The notes: generated from the letters alone by a model not told the origin. Positions 11,060 to 23,083 are shown, counted from the stretch's first letter. The stretch: 64,000 nucleotides of DNA from Antilocapra americana (GCA_007570785.1 ML660777.1:1815845-1879844); one strand, 5' to 3'. Numbers and translations: made by a program.

Positions 11060-12780
11060 ATATTTACTAGCATATTTATTGAAACATAACTGATGTACAG
11101 TGAATGCACAAATATTGTATTCTGTATAGTTTGATGAGTTTTAGCAAATGTTTATATCAGTCAAGATATGGACTCCCCCAGAAAACTCCTTCAGGTCCTT
11201 TCCTAGTTGAATGATGCCTCTGAACAAAAATGCAATCATTGCTATGGTATCTATAAAAAGTGAGTCTTTTGTTTTAGAAATTTTATAAATGGTATTCTAC
11301 AGCCTGTACAGTTTTGTGTCTGGTTTCTTGTATCTGGCAGGTTTCTTAGATTCTTTTTCTGTGTTTTGTGTGTTAGTACTGAATTCTTTGTTAGTTAAAA
11401 TAATAAACAGTTAAAGCAAATACTTGTTAGAAGTATTTCACTGTATGAACATATCACAATTTGTTTATCCACTCTCTTAATTTTAAGTTTTAGACTACTA
11501 TGAATGACGTTGCCATGAAGATTGTTGTACAAATCTTTTGTGGGCAAATGTTCTTTTGTTCTTTTCTTCTTGGTTGAATTGGCGAGTCATAGGATAGATA
11601 AATTCATGTTTAATTTTACAGGAAACTGCCAAAGTGTTTTCCAAATTGGCTGCAGCATTTTACACTCCATGAGTAATTTGTAAGTTTCAGTTGCTCTGTA
11701 TGCTTGCCAACATTTGGTGCTATTAGTCTTTTAGATTTTCAGCCATTCTGATATTTAACAATGATATTCCCTTTAGATTTATTTGTATTTTTCTTTGATG
11801 ATTATGTTGAGTACTTTTCTGTGTGATTACAGGCCATTTGTCTATTTTCCTTTTATTAGGTTTCCATTCAAGTATTTTGCCCATTTTATCTTTTAAATTT
11901 TTAAGTAAACAATCATATATTTTGCCTCTTTACAATTAGATTATATAAATTATTTTAATATTTTAGGTACAAGTCTTTGGCCATTATATGCACTGGAAAC
12001 ATTTTCTTTGTGTAGCTTGGCTATTCATTCCTTAGTTGTGTCTCTTAATGAACAAAAGTGTTTGATTTTGATAAAATTCAACGTAATTTTTTTCTGTGAT
12101 GATTAATAATTCTATGTCCTAGGAAATCTACATTTCCTCAGGTCATGAATGTATTCTCTGTTGTTTTCTTCTAGAAGCTTTATAATTAAAGATATTATGT
12201 TTAGGCTTTTGATTCATCTCAAAACAATTTTTATGTAAAATAAGAGACAAGGGTCAAGGTTTATTTTTTCCATATGGATATCTAGTTATGCCAGCTCCAC
12301 TGATTAAGAAGACTTCCCTGGTGGTACAATGGATAGGAATTTGATTGCAATTTAAGGTAACTCAAATTAGATCCCTGGTCTGGGAAGATTCCACATGCCT
12401 TGGAGCAACTAAGCCCATACGCCACAACTACCGAGTCTGAACTCTAGAGGCTGAGAGCTGGAACTGCTGAAGCCCTTGTGCCTCGAGTCTGCACTCCATA
12501 ACAAGAGAAGCCAGGACAAAGAGCAGCTCGCACACCACAGCTAGACCGCAGTCCCCACTCGCTGCAACTATAGAAAGTCCATGCCCAGCAGCTAAGACCC
12601 AGTGCAACCCCCAAAAAGTTAATAAATTAAATAAATAAAAATAGAAAGACTTTCCTTTCTTCACTGAATTTACTTGTTACCTTTCTGGAAATTAATTGAC
12701 CACATGTATATAGTGCTAATTCTGGTTTCTCTAGTCTGTTCTATCAACCCTCAGATCTATTCTAAAGTCATTGCCATGGG
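11060..12780 (-). mobile_element. Ancient L1M 3' region, antisense
   Basis: It follows the antisense mammalian L1M text for about 1.4 kb: cagtttgatgagttttagca-like opening, caatttgtttatccactctc, gaaactgccaaagtgttttc, gcttgccaacatttggtgct, gtacaagtctttggccatta, ttctagaagctttataatta, ending around agtctgttctatcaaccctc. It is interrupted by a CHR-2 SINE at 12309-12645 and resumes in register. No open frame remains. Confidence 0.82.
12309..12645 (+). mobile_element. CHR-2-type cetartiodactyl SINE nested in L1M
   Basis: Begins cttccctggtggtacaatgg, contains a tRNA-like B box (tagatccctggtctgggaag) and the CHR-2 body of repeated 'caactactgagtc..gaagccc' type phrases (ggagcaactaagcccatacg; cgctgcaactatagaaagtc), and ends gttaataaattaaataaata. 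A candidate short TSD, agaagac/agaaagac, is seen at the edges. This is an older ruminant and whale family than Bov-tA. Confidence 0.78.
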
Positions 12781-12785
12781 TTCTT

Positions 12786-13904
12786 CTCTCTTTGGCCTCG
12801 TCTCCCTGTGATGCAGTTTGGAAAGTTCAGGTAGAAAGTGAGTGTGAATGTGGAGTTTTTCTTTCCTTAAGGATTACAGCCCTGTGCTACCGGTTGTCCA
12901 ACGTCTGAAAACAGTTGCTTCAAATGGAATGCCCAGCACTGACCACACCAGGTCAAGACTCCTCCTCCCAAGGGAGCCTCACCACTCTGGAAAGCTCTCC
13001 TTTACTTTCCCTCTGTCCACACCAGCACTGCCCAAAACAGACCCCATCAGGGCTGGGGCTTCTGTTCAACGGTTCTTAGTTAATTCCCATTCTCACCTCT
13101 ATCAGTGATCCAAATGTAAGTGTTTCAACAACTTCTGCTTTTCTTTTTGTCTCCACCACCAAACATGAACTCCGAGAAGTTATTTATCCTTGTGTGCTCA
13201 GTACCTAGCTGACTCCTGGGCTCAGGTAAAAGGAATTCAAAATACGGCTGTTAAGTGAATGACTAAAGTCACTGAAATGATTTAATAGTAATAAAATTAG
13301 AATTTCATAAAATAAAGATATTTCTTTGACTTGTACTATTTAGTTTGTCAAAATTTTTCATGATGGTGAGATATAAGCACTTGTACTATATCAAGCTTCA
13401 GTTTTATATATTACTTAAAGAAGCATCATAAGTGGGAAAATAAGCCTCTTTCTAATAATTATGGTAATTATTATAAAAATGCATATATTTCACTTATAAA
13501 TTATAATCCCTCATTAATATGGTGCAAACATTATTTATGCATTTGATACATTGTGAGGACTGTCATTATTAATGCTATTATTAATGTGTTAACAGCTCAT
13601 TAGGCTTTTAAAGCTGAACATTAAACCATTAATAATATTATTTCAAATAATTACTCAAATATAAATAACTTAAGGTTTTTTAAAACTGAAAGAATGTGAT
13701 TCACTTATATAATGAGTCATGTTACATGACTCAGGTTTCTGGTATATATATATTTTTTATCACAGAGACTATATCAATTACCTAGGCTACCACCCTGAGT
13801 AGGATCTTAACTTTTCAGAACAGAACTCAACAATTCATCTTTCCAGCTTTACTCATCTGGCTGCTCTTGGTGTTAGCATCAGCATTAAGACAAAATACTA
13901 AGTT
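12786..13904. other. Unique DNA, very AT-rich from 13260
   Basis: I see no repeat family or exon. From about 13480 to 13700 the sequence is dense in attaat-type homeodomain-like cores and contains the 29-bp block reused at 16853-16881. Confidence 0.42.
13592..13620 (+). repeat. 29-bp block, source of an inverted copy at 16853
   Basis: Positions 13592-13620 (acagctcatt...agctgaaca) are the exact reverse complement of 16853-16881. Here the flanks are ordinary unique AT-rich sequence, which suggests this is the original location. Confidence 0.9.
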
Positions 13905-14135
13905 AGATAAAATAGATAAACAACAAGGACCTACTGTAGACCACAGGAATTATATTCAATATCTTAAAATAACCTATAATGGAAAAGAAAATATATATAA
14001 CTGAAGATACAACATATATAATGTATATATATATATAACTGAATATATATATATATTATATATATAACTGAATCACTTTGTTGTACATCTGAAATTAACA
14101 CGACATTGTGACTCTAGTCAATTACAAAAAAAATT
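13905..14135 (+). mobile_element. L1 3' end with TA microsatellite
   Basis: Typical ruminant L1 3' UTR text: agataaacaacaaggaccta, cctataatggaaaagaaaat, an expanded TA tract at about 13995-14075, then actgaatcactttgttgtac, atctgaaattaacacgacat and an A-rich end. Confidence 0.82.
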
Positions 14136-15032
14136 CAAATGCCAGGTGAGCTGAAGAATGATCTGTTGAAAGGATGGATCTTTGCAGGCTCTAACACCCA
14201 AGGGCACTGAAAGAAGTTTTACAAATCTTTTCTTTATAAGTTATTCTGTGGCTCATGGACATTCAATTTTTATGTTTCTTATACTTAACCCTGCATGAAC
14301 ATACCATACAAACTCCAACTGTCAAACATTCAATCAGAGAAGTCTCTAAAAATTCTCAATATTCATCTCATAAATTTACTATATTTAAAACTATGCATTT
14401 ATATAGTTGCAAAGTTGTTCTTTTAATAAAAATTTGATACTTTCTTAAAAACCATTAACTTTAACATTACAAATGTTTAATGTATCCTTGAGTAAAGTTA
14501 AATGCATTTATATGGCAGCAGGGCTTTTTGTACAATGCAATATTGTACTTTAAAAGTATATGATGTTAAACAATATTGAAAGAAATGATAAATCTTGTAC
14601 CAGACTATTATGCGAGGTTAAACTTTGCATAGGTTTTTCTTTAAATGAGAAAATGGGTTTAGTACAAGAATAAGTAACATTTATTGAATACTTTTAAATC
14701 TCTAAGCATATTTAATTCTTGCTAGTCCTCTAATTTAACTCTCCAAACAATCCTGGTGGTAGATTATAATCGCTGTCTAGTGAGAAGTTTATCAAAGAAA
14801 AATAAGAGGATTAAAATGTTTAAATATTCAAATTTCAGCATTCTATTAAGTGTTATTCATTAAATAAAACACCTGGGGAAGATAAATACATTTTTTCCAA
14901 AGGTGTTGCAATTGTTAAAATATTTTGAGGGTCAGTATTTTCACAGTACAGGCAAATTTTTGAGAATAAATTTGAATTCATGAAATGGTAAAAACATATA
15001 ACTGAGAGCCAAGAATAACTAAGGAAAGGGAT
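14136..15032. other. Unique AT-rich DNA, no gene seen
   Basis: No recognised family. The 60-codon frame at 14255 has no supporting features. Confidence 0.42.
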
Positions 15033-15150
15033 TATCTTGTTCAGTTGTATCCAACTCTTTGTGATCCTATGGACTGTAGCCCATCAGGCTCTTCTGTCCA
15101 TGGGATTCTCCAGACAAGAACACTGAAGCGGGTTGCCATTTCCTACTCTA
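15033..15150 (-). mobile_element. Bov-tA fragment, antisense
   Basis: Only the 3' Bov-A portion (tgttcagttgtatccaactc to gggttgccatttcctactct). It lies directly next to another antisense Bov-tA at 15155. Confidence 0.86.
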
Positions 15151-15154
15151 GTAC

Positions 15155-15377
15155 TATATGTGTGTGTTAGTTGCTCAGTTGAGTCTAACTCTTTGTGACC
15201 CCATAGACTATAGCCCACCAGGCCCCTCTGTCTATGGGATTCTCCAAGCAAGAATACTGGAGTGGGTTACCATGCCCTTCTCCAGGGATCTTCCCAACCC
15301 AGGGATCAAACTTGCATCTCCTGTGTCTCCTGCATTGCAGGCAGATTCTTTACCACTGAGCCACTAGCGAAGCCCAT
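15155..15377 (-). mobile_element. Bov-tA SINE, antisense
   Basis: Full-length antisense Bov-tA from gttagttgctcagttgagtc to ccactgagccactagcgaag. The B-box area carries a short internal duplication (catctcctgtgtctcctgca). Confidence 0.93.
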
Positions 15378-15404
15378 TGGGATCATGAATGGTAGCCTAT
15401 TTTG

Positions 15405-15610
15405 TAGATACGGACAGACTCTAAAATTTACATGGGAGGAAAAAGGAGCTAGAACAACCAATACAACACTAAAGAAGAAGAACAAAGTTGGAGGATTCAC
15501 AATATCCAACTTTAAGATTTACCATAAAGGTACAGTAACCAAGACTGTGCAACATTGGTGAAATAATAGATAATGCAACAGAATGGAGCATCCAGAAATA
15601 GACAACAAGA
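15405..15610 (+). pseudogene. L1 ORF2 fragment
   Basis: The text tctaaaatttacatgggagg, aaggagctagaacaacca, agaagaacaaagttggagga and gtacagtaaccaagactgtg follows the L1 ORF2 region downstream of the reverse transcriptase (the 'KFI/AI KTILKKKNKVGG' neighbourhood in translation). It is an old, broken piece and cannot code for a working protein. Confidence 0.72.
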
Positions 15611-16759
15611 AATATATTCAGTGTTCTTGATGGGATTTTTTGTTATAAAATATAAGTATTCAAAAACCATTAAAAAGAGTAAAAATTAAAATGGAAACAA
15701 TTCAGAGTCACCCCTAAATATGTGTATCCTCATATTTTCTACTATTTTTCATTTACAAAATGTAATAATAATCAGCTACCAAAAATAAAGAGATCTATGA
15801 ATACTTGTATGGACATTGTCTTACATGTGTATTCATCACTGTGTATGTACATTTATTTTAATTAACTAAAGTCCATATTTTATTTGTATTTCCTTGTTTT
15901 TGCTCTAACATCCTTTTTCTGTTCCAGGATCCCAGTGTAAATGCAATGGATCAGAAGGAAGGAGAAAAGGCTAGAAAGATCTACATATATGGTAACAGGT
16001 TAGAGTTGCAGACATCTCTTATGAACCCATGCTTAGCCGCATATAGGTACACATGAATATATACATAAGTAGTGATACATATGTGTATATGAGAGATGAC
16101 ACAGATTATATTTATAGGTCCCACACATATCTATGTGTACATATATGGATTCCTATGTAACTGAAAGAGCCTAGTAATAACAACACCTCAATAGCAACAA
16201 GTTTACCTTGGCCCAGGTCTCTGGAACCAGGAACCAGAGTTCCTTGGAGAGATGGAAGATTCTAGGTCTGGGATAAGAAATATACAAGATGAGCCTAGAG
16301 CATCTTATAGTGCCAAGAAGTAAGGAAGTGCTGGAAAACAAGGATAACCATGGAGTCACATCAAAGGGACACAGAAACAAACAAAAAGCATTCGCTATGG
16401 CTAAAGCTGAAATAATTTGAGTGAGAGAACAAAGTAGTAAGCCAGACATAGACAAATATCTATCGTATGATATAGTTTATGTATAAAAGCTTATGTACAT
16501 ATGTACTTATGTATAGCTTATGTATAAAAATGATACAGATGACCTTATTTACAAAATAGATACAGACCCACACACATAAAGGAAAAAATTATGGTTACCA
16601 AATGGGGAAGGCAGTGGTGGAGGGATAAATTAGGAGTTTGGGATTAACAGATACACATTACTATATATTAAATATATAAGCAAACGGGACCTAATGTATA
16701 TTGCACAGGGAGCCATACTCAATATCTTATAGTAATCTATAAGGGAAAGAATGTGAAAG

Positions 16760-16820
16760 TATATATATATTCATATATGTACACTCATATGTATATATAT
16801 ACTCATAAGTGTACAAATTG

Positions 16821-16851
<31 letters not shown>

Positions 16852-16919
16852 GTGTTCAGCTTTAAAAGCCTAATGAGCTGTACACATATATATATATGTA
16901 TATACATATATATTTATGT
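16760..16919. repeat. (TA)n/(CA)n microsatellite in L1 3' UTR
   Basis: Alternating TA/TG/CA tracts, longest at about 16820-16842, interrupted at 16853-16881 by a non-repetitive 29-bp block. Confidence 0.85.
16853..16881 (-). repeat. 29-bp inverted copy of 13592-13620
   Basis: tgttcagctt...tgagctgt (positions 16853-16881) is the exact reverse complement of 13592-13620. Both sides here are microsatellite, so the block looks inserted. Beyond 16881, acacat also matches after a 2-base gap. See finding. Confidence 0.9.
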
Positions 16920-17097
16920 TGGGCTTCTCTGGTGGCTTAGTGGTAAAGAACTTGCCTGCCAGTGCAGGAGATATGGATTCAGTCCCTGAGTCGGGGCAAT
17001 CTATTGCAGAATTCTTGCCTGGGAAATGCTATGGACAGAGGAGCCTGGCGGGCTACAGTCCATGGAGTTGCAAAAGAGTTAAACTTAGCAACTAAAC
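16920..17097 (+). mobile_element. Bov-tA SINE nested in L1 3' UTR
   Basis: Sense Bov-tA from gggcttctctggtggcttag to aaacttagcaactaaacaat. The gatcccctggagaagg region is shortened by about 20 bases. The host L1 resumes at once (ggatccctttactgtacacc). Confidence 0.93.
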
Positions 17098-17704
17098 AAT
17101 ATATATGGATCCCTTTACTGTACACCTGAAACTAACACAACACTGTGAACCAACTCTACTCATCTTTTTTTTAAAAAAAGAGGAAGAAAACAATACGAAA
17201 GAATGAAGGAATATTGGATTATAACTCAAAATTCAAAATAATATCTATGAACTCATACTGATAAAAAATAAATGACTGAATAAAGAAATAAATGGGGGAA
17301 GAATGGACAAATATCCCATGCCAAAAGCTTCCAATAACATATAGATAATGTATCCACAAAGAAATGAAGCACAGCTCCCCACTCCTGAAGTGTGGGCTAT
17401 GTATTCTAATCAAAGAGTGCAAGATGAGAAGAGGGAAAAGAGTAACTTGACAGTGGAGAAATCTGATGATCACTAGCTCAGCTGGGTGATTAAGGCCAAC
17501 AACAATGTAAATCATGTTGATAGCATGCGTTTTTGACAGAATTTGATGAAAATGAACTCTCACGTCTGTGGTCTTATTCCCCAAAACCCATAACTCCTAG
17601 ACTCAGGGGAAAGACACAAGACAAATCCCAAATGAAAGACATTTTATTAAATTCCTGACCTGTATGCCTCAAAACTGCTAAGGTCATCAAAAACAAGGCA
17701 AGTC

Positions 17705-18211
17705 CGCATCCCACTGTTTAGACACATACACACACGTATATATGTGCAATGAAATACTACTCAACCATAAAAAATAATGAAATTCTGCACTTTGCAACCA
17801 CATGGATGGGCCTAGAAAGTATTATGCTTAATGAAATAAGTCAAGGACAAAAACTCTGTTACTGCTTACATGTGGAGCCTAAACAACAGAATAAATAAAT
17901 GCAAATAACAAAACAGAAACAGACTCACAGATACAGAGAACAAACTAGTGCTTACCAGCGGGGAGAGAAGAGAGGAGAGGAACAAGCTAGCAGTATGGGA
18001 TTAGAGATATGAACTATTAATGCTATATATAAAGTAAATGAGCAACAAGGAAATGTATAGGATGAGGAAACATAACCATTATTTTGCAATAACTTTAAAG
18101 GGAATATAATTTATTAAAATAGTGAATACTATGTTATACACTTGAAACAAATATGAAATCATAAATCCACAATACTTCAATAAAAATGGCAGAAGAAAGA
18201 GAAAAAAAAAA
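17705..18211 (+). mobile_element. L1 3' end nested in older L1
   Basis: Standard L1 3' text: aatgaaatactactcaacca, caaccacatggatgggccta, tgcttaatgaaataagtcaa, ttacatgtggagcctaaaca, cttgaaacaaatatgaaatc, finishing in poly(A) at 18203-18213. The host L1 sequence stops at about 17704 and resumes at 18212, with a candidate TSD aaggcaagt/aaggcaaat. Confidence 0.82.
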
Positions 18212-18515
18212 AAGGCAAATCTGAGAACCATCATAGCCCAGAGAAGCCTAAGGAGGCATGATGACTGAATGTAATGTGGTATCTGGAATGGAATCCTGAA
18301 ATAGAAATAGGTCACGAGGTCAAAATTCAGGAAATGCAAATCAAGTACAGACTTTAAAATTAATAATAAGAATTAGTATTTATTCATTAATTAAAATAAC
18401 TGTTCCAAAACATGTAAGATGTTAATAATAGGGAAAGCTGGGTATAGGTCTAATGGAACGGTGCTCTCTTGAGTAAATCTGAAACAATTCTAAAATATTC
18501 TAAAATAAAAGTTTC

Positions 18516-21500
18516 TTTGAAAAGTCATCTTCCTAAAAATTGACTCTCAAAAATAAAAAAAACACAATATCTAAAAGGAAAAGCAGGAATAAGAAGAATG
18601 AGTATAAAATTATATCTCTTCTCTGTATCTACGGTTGTGTATTTCAATTGGTCCTGAATTCAAATTTATCAAGGAAATTACTCTTGCAATTCAACGGCAG
18701 CATTATCACACCTCCATTAGCCAAGGACTAATATTTATGTAGTACTTAATAGCTGCTACAAGTGTCCTAAAAACTTCATACACATTCTTAACCAGGCTAC
18801 ATCATCTCCTGAAAGTGACTGCACTGAATGGGAAAATATTACTGTGAAAGTATCCACACAACTGTTTACCCCGTCGATCATACCACCAAGGCTAGACTCC
18901 TGCAGGTATAAGCACTGGCATTTTTCTTTTCTTTTTCTCTCCTTTTCTTTTTTCCCCACATGTTTCTTTTTCTTTTTTTTTTTTTAATAGTCTTGGCATT
19001 GTAGTCGCATTTTTAAAAAATCTACAGTCCTCAAGGGAAAAAAGTTCCAAACACTTCATGATTAATTGTATAGCCAACTTTCATTTGTCTCTCAACCTAC
19101 TATTTGAGCTGCATGTATATGATGTTTCATTTGCAAAAGTAATATGACAAAGCCTTCAGTAACACCCTCTTATAGCATTTCTGTTTACATTTTATTGGTG
19201 CTCTGAGCTATCTGCAGTTGTCCCAGCTTTCAAAATCCTTTAGGTAGCCTTAATTATAAGCACAAAAGACTTAAAAATCCACAGGGTTCCGTTTCAATGT
19301 ACACATTTCACCCTACACATTTTGGAAACAAAAGATTAAGAATCGTAGACCTTCAGGGCAGACATCTGTCAGTGCAGTGTCTGCCATTTCCAATAAACCC
19401 ACCCATGCAACTCAGATCCCTTAATCAAATAGCAAGCTCAGCTGTTTGGGTTGACATCCAAGCAGACTTTTCTCAAATTATGGTCCCAAATCACAAGCAA
19501 ACCCTTATTAGCCATTCATCCATTCCTTTTGTAACCTTCAATGTAAACCAAATTTACTCTTTGGTAGCTGATAAAGAAGCACAACAGATAACCTGTAAAT
19601 GGTCAAATGAGTCTTAACACTAACAAGTGACAGTACACACACTTCACTCACTCCACCTTTACAATAAAAAGGTTGTGTTCAGTAAAGGACACAGTGAATA
19701 CTGTGCAATCAAAATGCCAATGTATTCTCTCCAAATCTCTTCTTTTTGGAGAGGATACTCTGTGTTTGACCAAGCCAAGAGAAAAAAAGAGTCTTGCATT
19801 GCACAGCAGCAAATACAAGGCTTTCGTGTATTTGTCTCATGACAATATTTCATTTTAACGCAGACGGGTCACAACAGCTCCTGTAGAAAATTGCTCTCTG
19901 TTTGCAGGCACCCTGGGATGCCATCATTACTGACAAGACAGAAACTCGTCAATGACAATTCAGGACTCAGTCCAATGGTAGGATCCAGTAAGTGGATTTT
20001 TTTTTTTTAGGGCTTTATTTATGGATCTCTTTAATTCTTATTCATGTCCAGTGGTCCTTGACTTGTATGAAAATTCAGTGCAATGAAGGCTTCAGCTCAA
20101 CTGAATTCAATTTCAGAAATCATCAAAAAGTCAGATATTTAAAGTAATTTTTAGAAATCCTTTTGACTACCCCAGGTGAGGGAAATATATCTGGAGCACT
20201 CTGTATCTGCCTATTTCAGAGGCACTGTCCTCCTCCGCCATGGAGGACATCTATTCCATTTCAAGTTAACGAGGCTTAATTCTATTTCCATGGGCAATTG
20301 GCAAGAATAAATTAGCCACTTCATTGAGGCTTTTCTGTAACAAAACTCTTTATGATTGGAGCCCTCATCACAAATTTTAGGTATTGCTATGGGTGTATAA
20401 ATAAATCTATCAGGATAATTTTTGAAGGTTATTTGCTTAACATGACATCACAACTTCTGGCTGAATTCCTTATACTTGCAGACTTCCTGCCATGTATTAT
20501 TTTTCTCCTTCAATGCACTTTAATGAAATCACTTAATTCTACATGCAAGGTATCTGACCAATACTAAAGGCAAAAATCCTTGCAAATATTTTACTTGTTG
20601 GAAATGTAGAAGTTTAAGAAACTAATATGACTACAGAGCGTAGTTTGCCTTTTGCTGTATTTAAACTATCAAGTCAAACACAGCAGAATATTTCAGTCTA
20701 TGTGCTGTAAAAGGCAAGATTCCCTCACCCCCCACATCCTGCTTGAAAAAAGCTTGAAAAGGACTGAATGACTTCAAAATAAATTAGAAAAACATTGGCA
20801 GCAAAATGGGAAGCATCCAAATGAATCCAATTCATGTAATTTAGGACAAGCAAATGAAACCATGTCATCCATATGTTAATAGTCTGCTAGTCTCTGCACC
20901 TGAGAAAATTTTCCACCTCAGCTTCTCTCCTTCAGCAAGTTTAAAGCCAAGGCAAATCCATACACTTTGCCTGATGAAATTGAGAAATGACAATTTAGCT
21001 GCAAGGTCTCTTAACTAGGAATGCATGATATATTCTGAAGCAATGAGAATCTTCATCTAGATTTATCACAGGGGAGTCCATGAGCTTACATTTGCCTCGC
21101 AAAATGAAGTTTTGACTTTCCAGATGAATAAATTAGACATCAGATCACAGTATTCATCCATATGGAAATAACTGTAATACAGGCTTCCAATTCTAAAACA
21201 TGTTTAGTGTTTTTCAAGGGCGATAGACTATGATGGCATGTTTACAATTAAATAAACAAAGGCATAGGCAATAATAGTAAATGAAAACTAGGTATTTCAA
21301 AGTTTAGCTGATATAAAATGTTATAAGGCTACAGAAATCTGCTAAAACAACAGGCAGACACTTGGGGAAAGTGTTAAAAAAAAAAATGGGAGTTAGAGAC
21401 CAATTCGTTTCAGAGACATTTTGCAGAACCCAAATATCATAGTTTCCTAAAGCTGAAACTCCAAAGTAAACAGAAAACGTGAAAAAGTGAGCATGCTTTC

Positions 21501-21868
21501 CGGCTGAAATTACACAGGCAATTTAGTCAGCTTGAGAGGGACAAACCAGAGTTGAAAACCAGCAAGAAAACGCATGCTTACATCACCAACACTGTAAGAA
21601 ACACCGGAAGTCTCTGCAGTGTAGACAACAATTATGTGGCTAATCCAAGAAGCAATTTTTACATTTAAATTCTCAACTTAAAATCTAGGAATTTATCAAA
21701 AGTCATTATCTGACAGGACTAACAATTAACAATTTCTTGAGACTATCCTGTAATAACATTGATGGCCAGTACCTTGTTTTCCCTCATCATTTTGCTTTAG
21801 TATCCTGAGAAATATTTTAAACACTAGCATTAATACCTTTTATTCAGTGTACTCATTAAGCATTCCCT
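18516..21868. other. 3.3-kb repeat-free block, no gene seen
   Basis: I recognise no SINE, LINE or LTR in over 3.3 kb, unusual for this window. The longest sense frame (19297-19617, 106 codons) resembles no family I know, has no splice context, and starts in ordinary AT-rich sequence. Short pyrimidine runs lie at 18916-18985. Confidence 0.45.
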
Positions 21869-21878
21869 CAGATGTCAC

Positions 21879-22091
21879 TGGGCTTCCCAGGTGGCTCAGT
21901 GGTAAAGAATCTGCCTGCCAAGTGGGAGACGTGGGTTTGATCCCTGGGTCAGGAAGATTCCCCTGGAGAAGGAAATGGCAACCCACTCTAATATTCTTCC
22001 CATATTCTGGGAAATCCAATGGACAGAGGAGCCTGGTGGCCCCTGGGGTTACAAGAGAGTCAAACATGACCTGGTGACTAAACAGCAACAG
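21879..22091 (+). mobile_element. Bov-tA SINE
   Basis: Full-length sense Bov-tA (ggcttcccaggtggctcagt to ctaaacagcaacagc). 10-bp TSD with one mismatch: cagatgtcac at about 21869-21878 and cagatatcac at 22092-22101. Confidence 0.95.
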
Positions 22092-22101
22092 CAGATATCA
22101 C

Positions 22102-22836
22102 CACGTGCATTCTTTATATATTCAATTTTATGTAAGAGTATGTATATTGATAGAAGACATATGTGCACAATTCTAAAATTAAATTTTCAGTATCAGAAGA
22201 AATCTAGTTTTGGGTGTTGACCAAGAGGTTCTTGCCTAAGGAATGTCAAAATCAATGTAGGATGGCCAGGACCTAAGAAAGATTAGATAGACTTATAAAG
22301 GTCTAGGATGGACATTAGGGTGCTGTGATTAACCTAGGAGAGGTGGGCCCAACCAAAGGTGATCTGTACCAGGGGTTCTGCTGGAGGGCAACAGGACAAG
22401 TCACAGAGGTGGGTAAATCACAGTGTCTGAGACACCAAGAGCTGGGACATGGAGCCTGTGAGAGTAAGAAGGTTTAGGACAGGATTCCAGTTCCAGGAGG
22501 AAGTGAAGCAGGTAAAGAAGGCAGGCACTTTGGCACAGGGTAGCTCGACAGGTAGTTCCAATTCTCTAACTGGAAGCCAGCATAATTCCAGAACTGGAGA
22601 ATGACAAGCATGGTGGGAGCATTAATGTTTTCAGATATCTTAGTGGGAAGAATGACGGTCAACATGTTCATGCTTCTTCTTAAAAACTAGGCAGAAATAA
22701 TCCAAACACATGGATGCAACAAGAAATCCTTAATTTGCAAAGAATTGTGGCAACAACTGTAATCACTTTAGCAATCCCCTGAAAATAGCAAAGAGCATAA
22801 TACTGACTTAAAACTTTGAGTTATTTGAATGAACTT
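22102..22836. other. Unique DNA, no gene seen
   Basis: Somewhat more GC-rich than its surroundings from 22320 to 22560. No family or gene recognised. Confidence 0.4.
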
Positions 22837-22850
22837 AACTAGTTCAAAGG

Positions 22851-23068
22851 GGTTTCCTTGGTGGCTCAGTGGTAAAGAACCCACTCACCAATGCAGGAGA
22901 TGCAGGTTTGATCCCTGGGTTGGGAAGATACCCTGGAGAAGGAAACGGCAAACCACTCCAGTATTCTTGCCTAGAGAATCCCATGGACAGAGAGAGAAGC
23001 CTTGTGGGCTACAGTCCATGGGGTTGCAAAAGAGTAGGACATGACTTAGCAATTAAACAGCAGCAATG
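22851..23068 (+). mobile_element. Bov-tA SINE
   Basis: Full-length sense Bov-tA (ggtttccttggtggctcagt to attaaacagcagcaatg). TSD aactagttcaaagg at 22837-22850 against aactagttaaaaagg at 23069-23083. Confidence 0.95.
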
Positions 23069-23083
23069 AACTAGTTAAAAAGG

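Larger units (their letters stand above)
16430..17190 (+). mobile_element. L1 3' end nested in older L1
   Basis: Ruminant L1 3' UTR landmarks in order: agtaagccagacatagacaa, gatgaccttatttacaaaat, attaggagtttgggattaac, tgcacagggagccatactca, then a TA/CA microsatellite, and after an inserted Bov-tA, tgtacacctgaaactaacac. It carries the inverted 29-bp insert at 16853-16881. Confidence 0.78.
16170..18515 (+). mobile_element. Older L1 3' UTR, host of two nested L1s
   Basis: Three separated blocks, about 16170-16430, 17191-17704 and 18212-18515, read as successive parts of one old L1 3' UTR: tggccaggtctctgg-like and catcaaagggacacag; then aatattggattataactcaa, gaacaacaaatatccc-like and aaggtcatcaaaaacaaggc; then agcctaaggaggcatgatga, aatgtaatgtggtatctgga and catgtaagatgttaataata. 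The blocks are separated by younger L1 ends. Continuity across them is inferred. Confidence 0.55.

Noticed and set aside
19297..19617. 106-codon open frame in unique DNA
   Set aside because: No family resemblance, signal peptide, repeat or splice context; length is within chance for 64 kb in six frames.
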